From the NCBI GenBank assembly GCA_028565635.1, contig JAOXYB010088274.1, positions 1 to 22,379 of the forward strand: 22,379 nucleotides of DNA, in the 5' to 3' direction. The first letter of the stretch is position 1. Every line of letters begins with the position of its first letter. Below the pieces are notes generated by a model. The model made no database searches. It saw only the letters and a program-made list of their open reading frames with translations, and had not been told where the DNA came from. Of this stretch, positions 9,950 to 20,911 are shown one piece after another. Position numbers and translations under genes: made by a program. This DNA is from Phoronis ovalis. Its lineage: Eukaryota > Phoronida > Phoronidae.

Positions 9950-10285
9950 TCTGGAAGTTTCATACAATTTTGAGATTTTGACCTCCAGAAGAGCTTTTTG
10001 ACCTCAAGATCAACTATCCCTATCCTGGGAATGTAAAAAGTCAACATACAAGCTAGCCCGTGGGACAAAACTTTTTTCCGGACATATCACCTTTATAAAT
10101 TACTGAAAAGATTAAAAAAGTAAATTAATGATATTCTGACACATATAAAATAACTTAAGGTCAGCAAAATTACCTTTGTGCAACCACATGCCATCAATTT
10201 CATAGAAATTTGTTTTCCAAGTGGCCTTTAACCTCAAGGTCAAAAGATCAATAATCGGCCATCCTAGGGATGTCGCATATCATCA
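9950..10285. repeat. Diverged direct-repeat pair with AGGTCA motifs
   Basis: About 9950-10045 and 10180-10285 align along their length (TTTCATA..AATTT, then GACCTC/ACCTCAAGRTCA, then ATCCTRGGRATGT), offset by 230 bases. The first core is TGACCTCAAGATCA at 9999-10012, the second TAACCTCAAGGTCA at 10229-10242. They are old copies of a dispersed or tandem repeat; class unknown. Confidence 0.6.
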
Positions 10286-10405
10286 AGTACTATAAAGTCC
10301 TGAACTTATGGCTTGTTGAAAATTGGAAGCCCGAAAGAAACCTTACAGCAGCAAACCCTACGATATGAAATTCGGCGTATCCACCAACGTACTTAGTATT
10401 TGCTC

Positions 10406-10431
10406 ATAAACTGTACATGTGTACAGTTTAT
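10406..10431. repeat. 26-bp palindrome, arms ATAAACTGTACA / TGTACAGTTTAT
   Basis: Twelve-base perfect arms around a central TG. It is long for chance in unique sequence and is not part of a larger foldback that I can see. It could be a protein-binding operator-like site or a cruciform-prone spot. Confidence 0.7.
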
Positions 10432-13400
10432 CTCAAAAATACTGAAGCTGTGCAATGCAAAAAATGATTTTTGGGTAAATAAATTGCCTGTGGCTTTATT
10501 TTGATCTCCTTGCACAGTGAACATTATAGATTCACGGAATAAGGTAATGTGATGTTTCTCTGAACAGTATATAGCTGTCCGACTAACAGTTGATTCACAG
10601 GGAGATTAAAAAAGGGATATCTCACGGTTAGACGTGGCTGGGACTAATATAACTGTGGCGAGCCTTGAAGTGCAAGTGCTATAATTTTAAGAAACTCTTG
10701 CAGTCATACGATATATAGTGCGGGTTCGTGTTATCTTTCAATCCAGTCCGATAACACTACTATGTACAGGAAACATGGCTTATCACACCTAGGGTGTTAG
10801 ATTCAATACTTGACAGACTTGTAATATTAGACATTCGTGACATTGTTTTGGATATAGACACTACTATTGAAGCTTATGTCAATAGTAGGTCACATTTAAG
10901 GAATTTGAATTGATTTCAACATGGTTTATTGATTGGTTATCAGAGACGACTATCTCAACATTCCGCTGTCGTTTGATGATGGTGGACACGGGGGAGGGGG
11001 CATACAAGGAGAATTTCCCTCATCTCTACACAAATAAGCATCAAGTATAGAATGTGTACGGTAATCGGGGAGCGAACTGAACCATGTATTTAGATAGTAG
11101 CCGAAAATTCTTAGATCATGTTTTTGTTGTGGTAATATGTGGATCTAATTTTAAAAAATGTTTTGTAATCGAAATTTTCGACAATGTTCGATCTAAGAAT
11201 GAAAAAGTAAGACTGTTTCTTCCTAGCTCAAAAACGCACAGTTTGACGACAAAATTTAACTTACATGTTCTAAGCATACGAATAACCTTTTAATTATAGC
11301 GATGATTGAAACCGACAGCTACAGTGTCAACTTAACGCTTACAAATATGAGCAATTAACTGCTTTTCGCAGCGTTCCCTCAACATTTATTCATGACCTCG
11401 CAAATACATTTAAAGCTCATTTTTATTCTTTTTTCTGGAAAAATGTGAAATATTTCTGTTTTTGCAAAGATACCAATAACAAGTGCAATTATCTACAGTA
11501 TTGAACGCGAGGAAAGACTGCGTATATAAAAGAACAGTCAAATTTATAATTTTATAAAATGCACAACACAAGAGTCAACATACTAGATAACAAAAGAAAA
11601 CGTAAAGATAATATAGATACGACATTTTCATATGCTGAAACAGGAAAGTAAAGCGCGAAATCGATCGCGATAGTTTTCTGAAGTTTCCAACTAAGAGAGT
11701 TCACCTTACCTACTGGGGTATGCCATAACGCCTTTCCAAAATAAAAGTTCTTTTAAATCTACTGAATTCACCAATAACAGGATGAAAAATGAGATTAAAA
11801 GCAGCAACTTTCAACGAATGTTCCCAGACAAATGATGCCCAAATGGTAAAGCAATAATACCATATTCTGTTTTCGATTGAAAATCCACACCTTGACTCAA
11901 TTTTGCATGTGTTACTAAATGTGTGCCTTATTTTGATAAAATACAATGCAGTGCATTTCGAATATTCGCCACATCTGTGTTTATCATTTATAGGAAATAC
12001 CGGCTTCTGACGCGGACAGCTTTCACTGTAAAGAATAGTAGAACCGGATTGAATTTAATTCCTAGCTAGAGTACAGAATTAAACCTTTCGCAGTTATACG
12101 AAGAAAACACATAACGAAAATAACGGGCTTAAATGCCTTTTCGTATATACATGCACCACAATAGAGAATATTCAGGAATTTAACAGGCACATGTATATTA
12201 CTCATTAACTCACTTTAAAGTTGTTTTGACATAGCACATTTCAAGCAATACATAGAAGCTCATCAAAAACTCATTTTCACTAAGATTTATGAGTAATAGC
12301 TATGGAAAATGTGTTTAAAACACCGTAACGACATTGGTTATACAGATATATCGGGTAATGAGTATTTAAGGTGTGTCCTCCTGTTTCCCCTTTTCACAAA
12401 TGTAGTTTGGTATTTCATTTAATTTTTTCACGGTCTCGAATCAGTTTGGTCTGGAAATGATGAAATATGATCCCTTGCAGAGGAATATGTAATGAAGACC
12501 TAATGTTGACAGCACTGCATGAAACAGAAGAAATAAACATTGTGTTCTGCACTTCATTATATCATAAAGGAACTACTTGTAGGTTTTCGAGGTCATTAAA
12601 GTTTTCTGCTAAAATTGTTCTCGGATTGTCTTTATACTAAGTGTTATATCCGAAACAGAAAACTTCCGGTTTAAATAAACTTTGAAAAATTCTTACCTAT
12701 TCAATACAATAAACACTACAAAGGAACAAAAACGCTTGTTTCATTTACTGTCCATCACCTGTATCATATAATTGTATTTTACGTAGTGTTATTAAAAACG
12801 ACGAGGTCCAGGTGTAAACTTGTCATACACAGTCCGAGTTATTAAGCGGCATCATGGCATTATTTACTTCAATCGCGACATACTAAGTGTTACTTCAAAT
12901 TATAAAAAAACTCCGTTAACAACTAATAACGTGTTGCTCTTATCTCATAGTGAAGTGTTACGCAGCAACATTTCTTGCTCCATCATGAGTCTAACACATC
13001 TTAAACGGACACGGTTGTTTGAAACTCTTTACTAAGAGTTGTGTTGAAGCACGGTTGGATACCACGTGTTGAGCTACACAGCTATTCAGAGAAGGTGTGA
13101 AGCGGAAAATTGTTTAGCCAAATCTTCAGCATCTTAGGCCAAGCAAATTGTGATTAAACTATTTCAGTAAGATTAAAGAGCGACTGTTGCATGTCCCATT
13201 TCGCGGATCCTATTCTTAGAGTGAAAATTATTTTATTTCTTTACTAAGAATAAGGGAACTGGATTTAAAAAAAATTAAAATCGTACCCCAATACAAAATA
13301 TATTATAGCTTCAGAGACATCCATGTGGTCCATAGATCGTATAAAACGATTCTCGGGAAAATAAGGACTGTTGAGGTATTGTCCGGGGTTGTCCTACATT

Positions 13401-14038
13401 ATGGTATATATATACACTTCTGTGATTCTAATTATTTGAAAACAAAAACAACAAACATTTATAACCCCTAACACCTCTGATAAATAAAGACTAATTCTAA
13501 CTTATTTCTTCCCGGGGACTTCTTCATTTACAGTACTGTTAATAAATTAATCATTTTAGTAATGAAAATAGAAATATATAAAATTGCATCTATGTACGAC
13601 TTAAATTTTAAAACTGGGCCCAGTCTAACCCTGCGAGATAAAGTTTTCGACATTCAAAGGAGCGATTGGTCCCCTTATGTATTAGACTATGATTCTTTTA
13701 GTACTTTCTTGTGCAAACCAACGTTCACAGCTAGATGGGAAAGGAAATATCATAAAGGCATATAAACCGACACTAGCTAGCACTAAGTAGCATTCCATGT
13801 TGGTTAAAGAAACACACTTGGCCTCCCAGTTTGCCTTGTCCTAAATGTAGCTATATCAGTCTTCTTCGCGCTATGTTAAATATCTGATTATGCTACATGC
13901 TATAGAGACTTTTGCCTCCGGTGCAGCACACTAATAAGCACAATCTATTGTATAATTTACCTATATTTGATATTGACAAATCACACCTAGCTACCTAACA
14001 GATATCTAATATTTTACACTCTCATGACCATTCGTGGC

Positions 14039-14061
14039 CGAATCATGAATCTCGTGATTCG
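14039..14061. repeat. Short inverted repeat CGAATCATG / CGTGATTCG
   Basis: Nine-base arms with one mismatch and a 4-5-base loop. No further context. Confidence 0.45.
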
Positions 14062-15245
14062 AATATTCTTTGGACATTTTTTGCAAAATGGTCAATATAA
14101 TGCATTGCTCTGATTGTTATTTGAGTGAAAACACTGCAAAAACTTATAGATTTTTACTGTTAACTTCGGTATTTGTAGCGATATATAAAACGGCTATATA
14201 AACTATATTTCTGTTCTATTTGTCGAGTTACTGACTATTATCCCCCATTTTACCTGTCATTCATGGTAGCAAACCACGACATCGGTGACATCGGGTAGTA
14301 TTCCTAATCTCAGGAGTTCAAATGATCACAGCACTTCGTTAAAAACGTACATTTTGTTTCAGTGTATTCGCAACGAGATCAATGCATGTGTCCTTACAAG
14401 CTATATTGAATAAACTATTGATTGAGAAATAAAATGTGACAAATACTTAATACCAGTTTATCTTGTTTTTGCGAATCAAATTACACAATTTATGATACAA
14501 TAGAATCTATTGTACATGAAAAATACGATATACTAGACAGTTTTGAACCAATAAAAACGTTATTTACATGATTAACCTTAGGAGAAGCTTTAATAGCAGG
14601 TGTTTGTTGTGCGGGGCATACTTTGAAAGTTATTTGGAAATCACCATCAACATTTTTTTTACCTTTGCATATGAAGTCTTTTTTTAAATTTTTTTTTGCT
14701 ATTACATAATATTGCACAAACTACTGTATGCAATGGTTTAGAAACTCAGGGACTAATATCCTATAATGCTGACACTGTTATAAATATAATGGACTTCACA
14801 GAAAATATTTATTTCTTTTGTTAGTTTACAGAAAAGGCAGCAAAATATATATATTTCACGTTGAACATTTTTGAAAACTTTAGACGGAATTTATATATCG
14901 GGTCGGTTTTATCAAAATATTACGTATAAAATTTCGCTAAAAATGAAGTGATTGGATGATTTGAAAGTTAAAAATAGAGTGATGCAGCAAAGTACATGTT
15001 AACGTATGAATAAATAATCTACTTCAAAGTACAACAGTAAACTCTGTGTCACAGTTTTTTTGTGCCGCATATCTGATTGCACAGTGAGAGAAAAAATATT
15101 ACTGGTATATTGAAAACAAAGCCAAAATGAGAACGGAATTCATACCATTCTAAATATGCAAAGTTGAGAATTTTTTAATGATAGCGTTTGCTGCAAAAAT
15201 ATTTCTTGAAATATGTAAACTGAAAATCCGGTTTATAAGTGACAG

Positions 15246-15255
15246 AGCGCCACCT
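15246..15255 (-). promoter_or_regulatory. CTCF-like core AGGTGGCGCT
   Basis: The minus strand matches the core of the CTCF consensus. A second, weaker CTCF-like site, CCAGATGGCG, is on the plus strand at 15877-15886. Short motifs, so low confidence. Confidence 0.2.
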
Positions 15256-15519
15256 ACGTTCATTGTAGCTGTGTGCTTGTATTTTCATAGCCATTTGATT
15301 ACGATAACATGGTCTGGCAATGCTTCATTTTTTTAATGATTAAAACTAAAATCGTTAAAAAACAATAAATCATAAAAAAAAACTATTATCTTGTCATCTA
15401 TACTCTAATTCTGCATCATTAATAAAACAAACACATTTTTACATATATTCCACATATTTTATTGATATAATAAAATAACACAACAAGAAATACACTTTTA
15501 CTTAAAACATGGGACAATG

Positions 15520-15612
15520 GTCGCAACCTACTATCTCAGCAGGTAAGCACAAGGCAGGCAGATGGATAATCCCACATCAAAAACTTCCCTTGCCTTCGAG
15601 AAGAGTTGCGAC
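15520..15612. other. Nested inverted repeat in a GC-richer island
   Basis: GTCGCAAC (15520-15527) pairs with GTTGCGAC (15605-15612), TCTC (15534-15537) with GAGA (15598-15601), and AAGGCA (15551-15556) with TGCCTT (15591-15596). The pairings are properly nested, so one folded arm of about 93 nt is possible. No known RNA family is recognised. Confidence 0.4.
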
Positions 15613-15673
15613 TTTCTGGAGATTTGTAAACATTCAAATCACATTTTTTTGGCTGAATTTGCTTGAAGCTTAC
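15536..15673 (-). CDS. Doubtful 3'-terminal exon of an unknown gene
   Basis: Directly after TATTTCTTTAG (acceptor-like) the minus strand stays open for 45 codons, beginning VSFKQIQPKKCD and ending SACLVLTC before TGA, followed 73 nt later by AATAAA (15463-15458). Composition looks protein-like, but no family is recognised and no upstream exon partner is found. On the plus strand the same block contains CAG|GTAAGC (exon end 15542), an equally good donor that could instead close an untranslated HCN or other exon. The two readings exclude each other. Confidence 0.15.
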   Translation of the reverse strand, partial: VSFKQIQPKKCDLNVYKSPESRNSSRRQGKFLMWDYPSACLVLTC

Positions 15674-16593
15674 CTAAAGAAATATAAATAACAAATATTT
15701 TAAGAAATACATGCTATCAAATTTGTACATGTAAATGTACTTCGTACGATGGCGTAAACACATTCTATACTTCATAAACAAGTCATATATTTTGTATTAT
15801 GAAAATCAATCATGCGGAAATAATTGATTGGAACCATTCCAATCAAAGATAAACCTCCAGTCGTACACGTTGTGCACCAGATGGCGTATGAGCCGCACAA
15901 CTTTCCTTCTATACATGCAGTACTAGTAATAACTGATTTTTTAATAAATGCGAAACGCTGAAAATATGTTATTTAGGAAATTTGGTCTATATCTAGCTCG
16001 GGGCCCACACTTGTATAAAAACTGAACATTGAATTAAGAAGAAAGTTTGCATCCTTGATGCCCATTCCGCGAAGCAAATATCATACGCATTGAGCTATTT
16101 AATTCATCGAAACATATATAACAGAACTGGAATTCATCCGCTTCATTTTATAGTGGGATAATGAAATAAGATACTCTTGTACCTCATGAGACAATGTATT
16201 TGTAGGCCTGAAGATATGCATGTCAAAATATTATTGTTCATAGGCGTTTCATAACATTCCCAGCATTTAATGAAAATAATAAAATACGGAGAACTAAAAT
16301 ATGATGGGGAAGGCATTATACGATTGTCAACACGTTGGTTACAAATCTGTAGAAATAAAACATATCGGCCCTTGTACACTATATCTTTCATGAAAACCAG
16401 CACGCGAACTTTATAACCTGACTAAGCAGCAGCAGAGGCAGAATGTTTACAAAGCCATACTAGAAAGATGTCGTTAATTTCGATTTGGTGATTGGATCGA
16501 CTAGGTAGTCGGGACAAGTTAGTTGTTTAACGAACAAAGAGGCTAATATAAATATACATTTTTTGAAAGACATTAACTTACTGAAAAATCACT

Positions 16594-16899
16594 TTACTTA
16601 TCTATCACATGATTACGTAATCAGTTAGGGGGAGCATTTTAGGTTGAAAACGCATGTTTTTCAAAACGTAAACTTAAGAAAAATATAACTCCAACATCCT
16701 TGAAGATACTATAAAATTGAGACCTCTATTTGGAGATCTCTACTTTAAACAATTTTATTTTGAACAAATTTTAAATTTTTATATAAAGGGGTGTTGGACT
16801 TTTTTAAAGTTTACAATTTCAAAAACGAGAGTTTTCACCCAAAATGACCTTCTTACCGATTTAGTCACTAATTACGTATTAATCATGTAAGATAAGTAA
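16594..16899. mobile_element. About 306-bp imperfect foldback (MITE-like) element
   Basis: The left arm (16594 to about 16700) and right arm (about 16790-16899) are inverted copies with small gaps: TTACTTATC at both ends, then CACATGATT/AATCATGT, ACGTAAT, CATTTTRGGTTGAAAAC, GTAAACTT and CCAACA in matching order. The centre also pairs (ATAAAATTG 16711-16719 with CAATTTTAT 16750-16758). No clear target-site duplication, so it is old or its ends are not exact. Confidence 0.75.
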
Positions 16900-17266
16900 G
16901 TTTTGATAATCCTTAACCCTTTTCATTTTTTAAAAACTTTTATTAGTCTATTCATAATTCTACTCAAATTGTAAATTATGAATAACTTGTCCTGGACTGG
17001 TCTTGACACCTTAAAATAAATTACTATGAACAGAAAATATGAACAGAAAAATGTTTTATTGATGAAGTATTGTAACTTGCATTGTGTTTTACAACCTGTA
17101 CTGCAGATACTTATCCTGCATGCATGACTTGAAATATAATTATGGATTTCAACTATTTCCAACTCTGTACCAAGAAATTAAATTAACAACACTACTAAAT
17201 TACATCTTATTGGTTTTAATAATTATCCGTTGTTCTTAGCGTTATTGAAAATATAATTGCTTTTAA

Positions 17267-17433
17267 GAAAACCTCAATATTTATTCAACAGCAACAATCC
17301 AATCATAATCCACGCAAAGTAAAATTGCAAAAGGGCTATATTAAAACTTCTACTTTCATGAGGATTTTTTTAGAGACGTTGTATGCATGTTTTAATATAC
17401 AACTGTTGCTGCTGAATAAATGTTGAGGTTTTC
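17267..17433. mobile_element. 167-bp MITE-like element with about 32-bp terminal inverted repeats
   Basis: GAAAACCTCAATATTTATTC at 17267 and its near-complement ending at 17433 share ACCTCAAYATTTATTC and CAGCAACA. Inside, ATATTAAAAC (near 17338-17347) and GTTTTAATAT (near 17389-17398) also pair, so the whole element can fold. Target-site duplication not visible. Confidence 0.7.
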
Positions 17434-17968
17434 CACACAGAAATCCCAGAAAAGACATTTATCAATTAAAGTGAAAATGGCATAGTGACCTACTGAGTGG
17501 GAATTTAGTCTTTCTCACCAGGTGGATTTAGCAATTACCTGTAAACCACCCGACGAGAGGAAGTTATTTTACTACTAAATTTCATGCCCTGATTTTTTGT
17601 TTGTTTTGAAAAACAGTACCAACTTCCTCGACTAATTCATATACATATTTAGTTTAACTTTGGTGTATTAGAACATAGTTTACCTTTGGTATATGTTTTT
17701 ATAGTATGTATTGTTTATTTATTATTAAATATTGATTTTTATTAAAATATAAAAACGGTTGTTATTTATACTAATTGTTTTTACAGCATAAACCACGAGC
17801 AATAGGTCTAGCATATGTTAAGAAAGTAAATAATCGTTATATTTCAATTATTATTAGATAATTTTTTTTACAGAAAATAGCGCTAGTTTCTAAACGGACG
17901 TCATGCGCCACAGTTTCCTTTAACGTTTTGCAGTAAACGTATGTCATATCATGTGAAATATTATAAAT

Positions 17969-18600
17969 AAAAAGCTCTTTATCATACAAGCAATTTTGTT
18001 TATTATTACCCATGAGTTTATCACTAGACAGTATAAAATGGTAAACATAAACAGTACGTTGCGCTGCATTTTTCCTAAAGTTTATTAAAGCGGGAAACAT
18101 GTTTGTGTTTCGTAATATAACCTTAACTTCACATACGAAATCGCGGAAAAGGCTGTTTACATGAGATTTTTTAGTAGAAGACTAAATAAAATAAAAAATA
18201 AACGACGCCATAATTCTTTTTTATTATAGACCTATTGCCCTTGCATAAACATAATAGAAACATGTATTAACTGCAACTCGAAATATATGCTGCACGGAGA
18301 AACATACACACCCACATGCAAAAAAAAACCAGCGAGGTTATTGCGCGTGAGATTAATAACGAAAACACGGCAACATCCATCGATTTAAAAAGCTTTTTCT
18401 TACAAGCAATTTTATTTATAAAATCAGATGAACAGTTGTCATCCAAATGTTTCATCTGTTATCTGTTACCTGATACTAGACTGACATCAGTCGTTAGAAA
18501 CATTGATTGGAAGTTTTTTAATAAATGCATTATAGTACTAAAACACATAAAACAGTTGCTAGAATAAAGTGGTAAGCTCTCTGCAATTTTGTTTATAATG
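17969..18600. repeat. Three diverged copies of an AAGCTCTTT...CAAGCAATTTTGTTTAT block
   Basis: Copies lie near 17970-18004, 18388-18418 and 18571-18596. On the minus strand they read as NKQNCLYDKELF, NKIACKKKLF and YKQNCREL, so the similarity persists at the peptide level. They are remnants of a repeat of unknown type; the 87- and 62-codon frames around them are not supported as genes. Confidence 0.4.
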
Positions 18601-18825
18601 CACTATCATATGTTTATGTGGTCTACTGTATGTTTATGCTTTATATATTTATTATATATAATGTAAAGCTAGGAGTGCCATATATTTTTCTCCTTTAAAT
18701 TCAAGACTGCCAGATTATTTTGTCCTTTACATTAAATTTTTAGACAAATCTTTTGAATGACTTTTTAGGAAAATTATGTTTTAGAAAAAAACAAATTACA
18801 AAGCCGACTAACATTAGTCTAACCT

Positions 18826-18858
18826 GATACCCGATACTCGTTACCCGGTACCCGTACC
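18826..18858 (+). repeat. Short 7-bp tandem repeat, consensus GATACCC
   Basis: GATACCC, GATACTC, GTTACCC, GGTACCC and a partial GTACC follow without gaps, giving nearly five units. Confidence 0.75.
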
Positions 18859-19369
18859 TAAACTGGGCCCAATTGAATAAAGTTTGTGTTTTATAAGTGC
18901 GTTTTGTTCAAAGTGAACATATTTGGTGATTCATTTTGCAAGGTTATATTTATGGAAAAAGAAAACCATATGATAGAAAGGATATCCTTGTTAGTACGTA
19001 AAAGAAGGCATATTTCTTCATATAGACCATGCAGTAGATGAGCTACATTATCTGAAACTTTATCTAATAGCTGCATGACGTATGCTGTAGTAGTCCTTTT
19101 TGTTTCCTATGCTTGAATTTTCAGTAGCTTTGAAAATTGACAATTTATAATTGTTTTATATAATTTATTGAGCAAGATAAAATTTGTTGCTTTGATCACC
19201 GGGTGTGATGCAGACAAGATGCAGAGCTATTTTTTAACACACATGCATGTTTGTACAGTATAATTGAATGTCGTACATTTAGTTTACTTTATTATTTAAT
19301 TCAGTATGCACGAGCATTGCTGTGTTTGCGGAAATTACAGAATTAATGTTATAAAAAAGAACCTTAGCC

Positions 19370-19381
19370 GATCAGCTGATC
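19370..19381. repeat. 12-bp perfect palindrome GATCAGCTGATC
   Basis: Self-complementary with an E-box-type CAGCTG centre. Isolated. Confidence 0.5.
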
Positions 19382-20795
19382 ATTAAAAGTAGAAATCCCT
19401 ACAACCAACATGATGATAGACTGCGCAGATATAATTAAACAGTAAAAAAGCGGTTTGCTTAAGATACCTTTATGTGTATAAATTGTATGGCCCGGACTAA
19501 TTAAGGGCCGGCGAATGTAGTTATTAATTTAATTTATTATCTTGTCTCATATGTCAGATGTCATTGTCTATAATCGAACAGATACATCGGACGCGAGAAG
19601 TTCCGATTACACTCGACATACAGAATTGTAAGATTAAATCTCTAGTAAATGAATATGTGATGACAGGGATATTTTGATATTCTATTAATTTATGAATCCT
19701 CTGCCTACTTGATGCACACACAACAGTCATTTAGTACAACACGCAGTAAGTAAATAGAAAATAATGAAGCACCGAGTCAGGATGTTATTAGGAAGAAACT
19801 AATTAGAAGACAACTATGTGAAACAAGTTTATTTTACGTAGGTAATCTAGATACTTGAACTAACCACTTTGGCCATATTGGTATTTAGCTCTGGCTTTAC
19901 TGGGAACTGATGCTACAAACGTGGTCAAATACTAATTCACCCGCAACCTGGGTTACATGTATGTGTATATTCATAATTTGCCACTGGTTCATATTTATTG
20001 CTTTAAATGCCACAACAGCATCGTCGTGATATGTAAGTTTCAATTTTAAATCTGCGTTATGTCGTTGTTGGATTGTCGATTTACTGGTATAATTTTTCTC
20101 TTTTTAGTTATCCATTGCCGATATCGCTGCAAAATGCTTATAAGCAGATATTAGTATGCTATGCCTCAGTCTAAACACACTAGTGTAATAACCGTACATG
20201 CAATGACCGTACTAAGTCATTTTATTTTTATAATTAACGGATGTCCATAGTTACTAATACTCCCATGGAAGCTATAATTTCAAAACAGCTGGACACTCTT
20301 AGAAGCCACTCGCTTTCAATTATGAGTACAGAGCAGCTTCATCATGACATGAAAGAGCACTGTTGCAGTCATTTGGATTTCATCCTAGGCAAGATGTATG
20401 GGGCTTAGATTAGGAAAACATAAAAGCAAGTGCACTGCAAAGCTTTCAGGATAAAGCTATGACATAGATGTCAATAAAACTATCTAAAGTGCTTTGTAGT
20501 GAGCATCTTATAAAATGTAAAAAGATTAGTTTTATCGATTTTTATTCCCTCTTTTTCAGCTTTTGCTGCAACTAAACGACAAGTATCTTGAATTATTTGA
20601 TTAGATGCACACGACTAGAGGCATCTGGGTACACTTTTAATTTTGATTGTGATATGGTTCGAAAACGTTTCACTAGCGTTGTTATTATAGCAATCTTAAC
20701 AACTGACTGAAGGTACACACCAGGTTAGATGTACCATGTATATGAAGGCAGAAGCTCTTCGACTATTACCTAATCATTTGTATATCTTTTCGCAG

Positions 20796-20911
20796 TCAGG
20801 TGTTGACGGATGTAGTTAGCATTATCGGTTGACAGCGACATACTTATTAATTGTTGCGTAGACTATGAGAATGATACTCAGTTACATATAGTTACGTCTT
20901 ATGATTAATAA
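20796..20911 (+). promoter_or_regulatory. Probable 5' leader of the HCN exon, after a 3' splice site, with three upstream ORFs
   Basis: TATATCTTTTCGCAG ends at 20795 and is the best 3' splice site near the start codon, so the exon probably begins at 20796 and an untranslated first exon lies upstream. The leader holds three upstream start codons: ATG-TAG with no body (20810-20815); an 8-codon ORF (20865-20891); and a 4-codon ORF (20901-20915) whose TGA overlaps the main ATG as ATGA. Such leaders usually dampen translation. The acceptor is inferred, the ORFs are seen. Confidence 0.5.

Larger units (their letters stand above)
8262..20795. other. Intergenic region between divergent RGM and HCN genes
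   Basis: Apart from the repeats and sites listed separately, this AT-rich stretch shows no confident exon. Open frames of 60-90 codons on both strands (for example minus 11710-11946, minus 14490-14717, plus 13562-13765) carry no domain that I recognise. An untranslated first exon of HCN and the RGM promoter should lie here but cannot be placed. Confidence 0.6.

Noticed and set aside
11710-11946. 78-codon minus frame followed by a donor-like AG|GTAAGG
   Set aside because: An in-frame TAG sits just before the donor and no family is recognised. Kept out as a gene for lack of support.
14490-14717. 75-codon minus frame containing GDFQITFKVCPAQQTP
   Set aside because: It looks somewhat protein-like, but there are no convincing splice sites at both ends and no family match.
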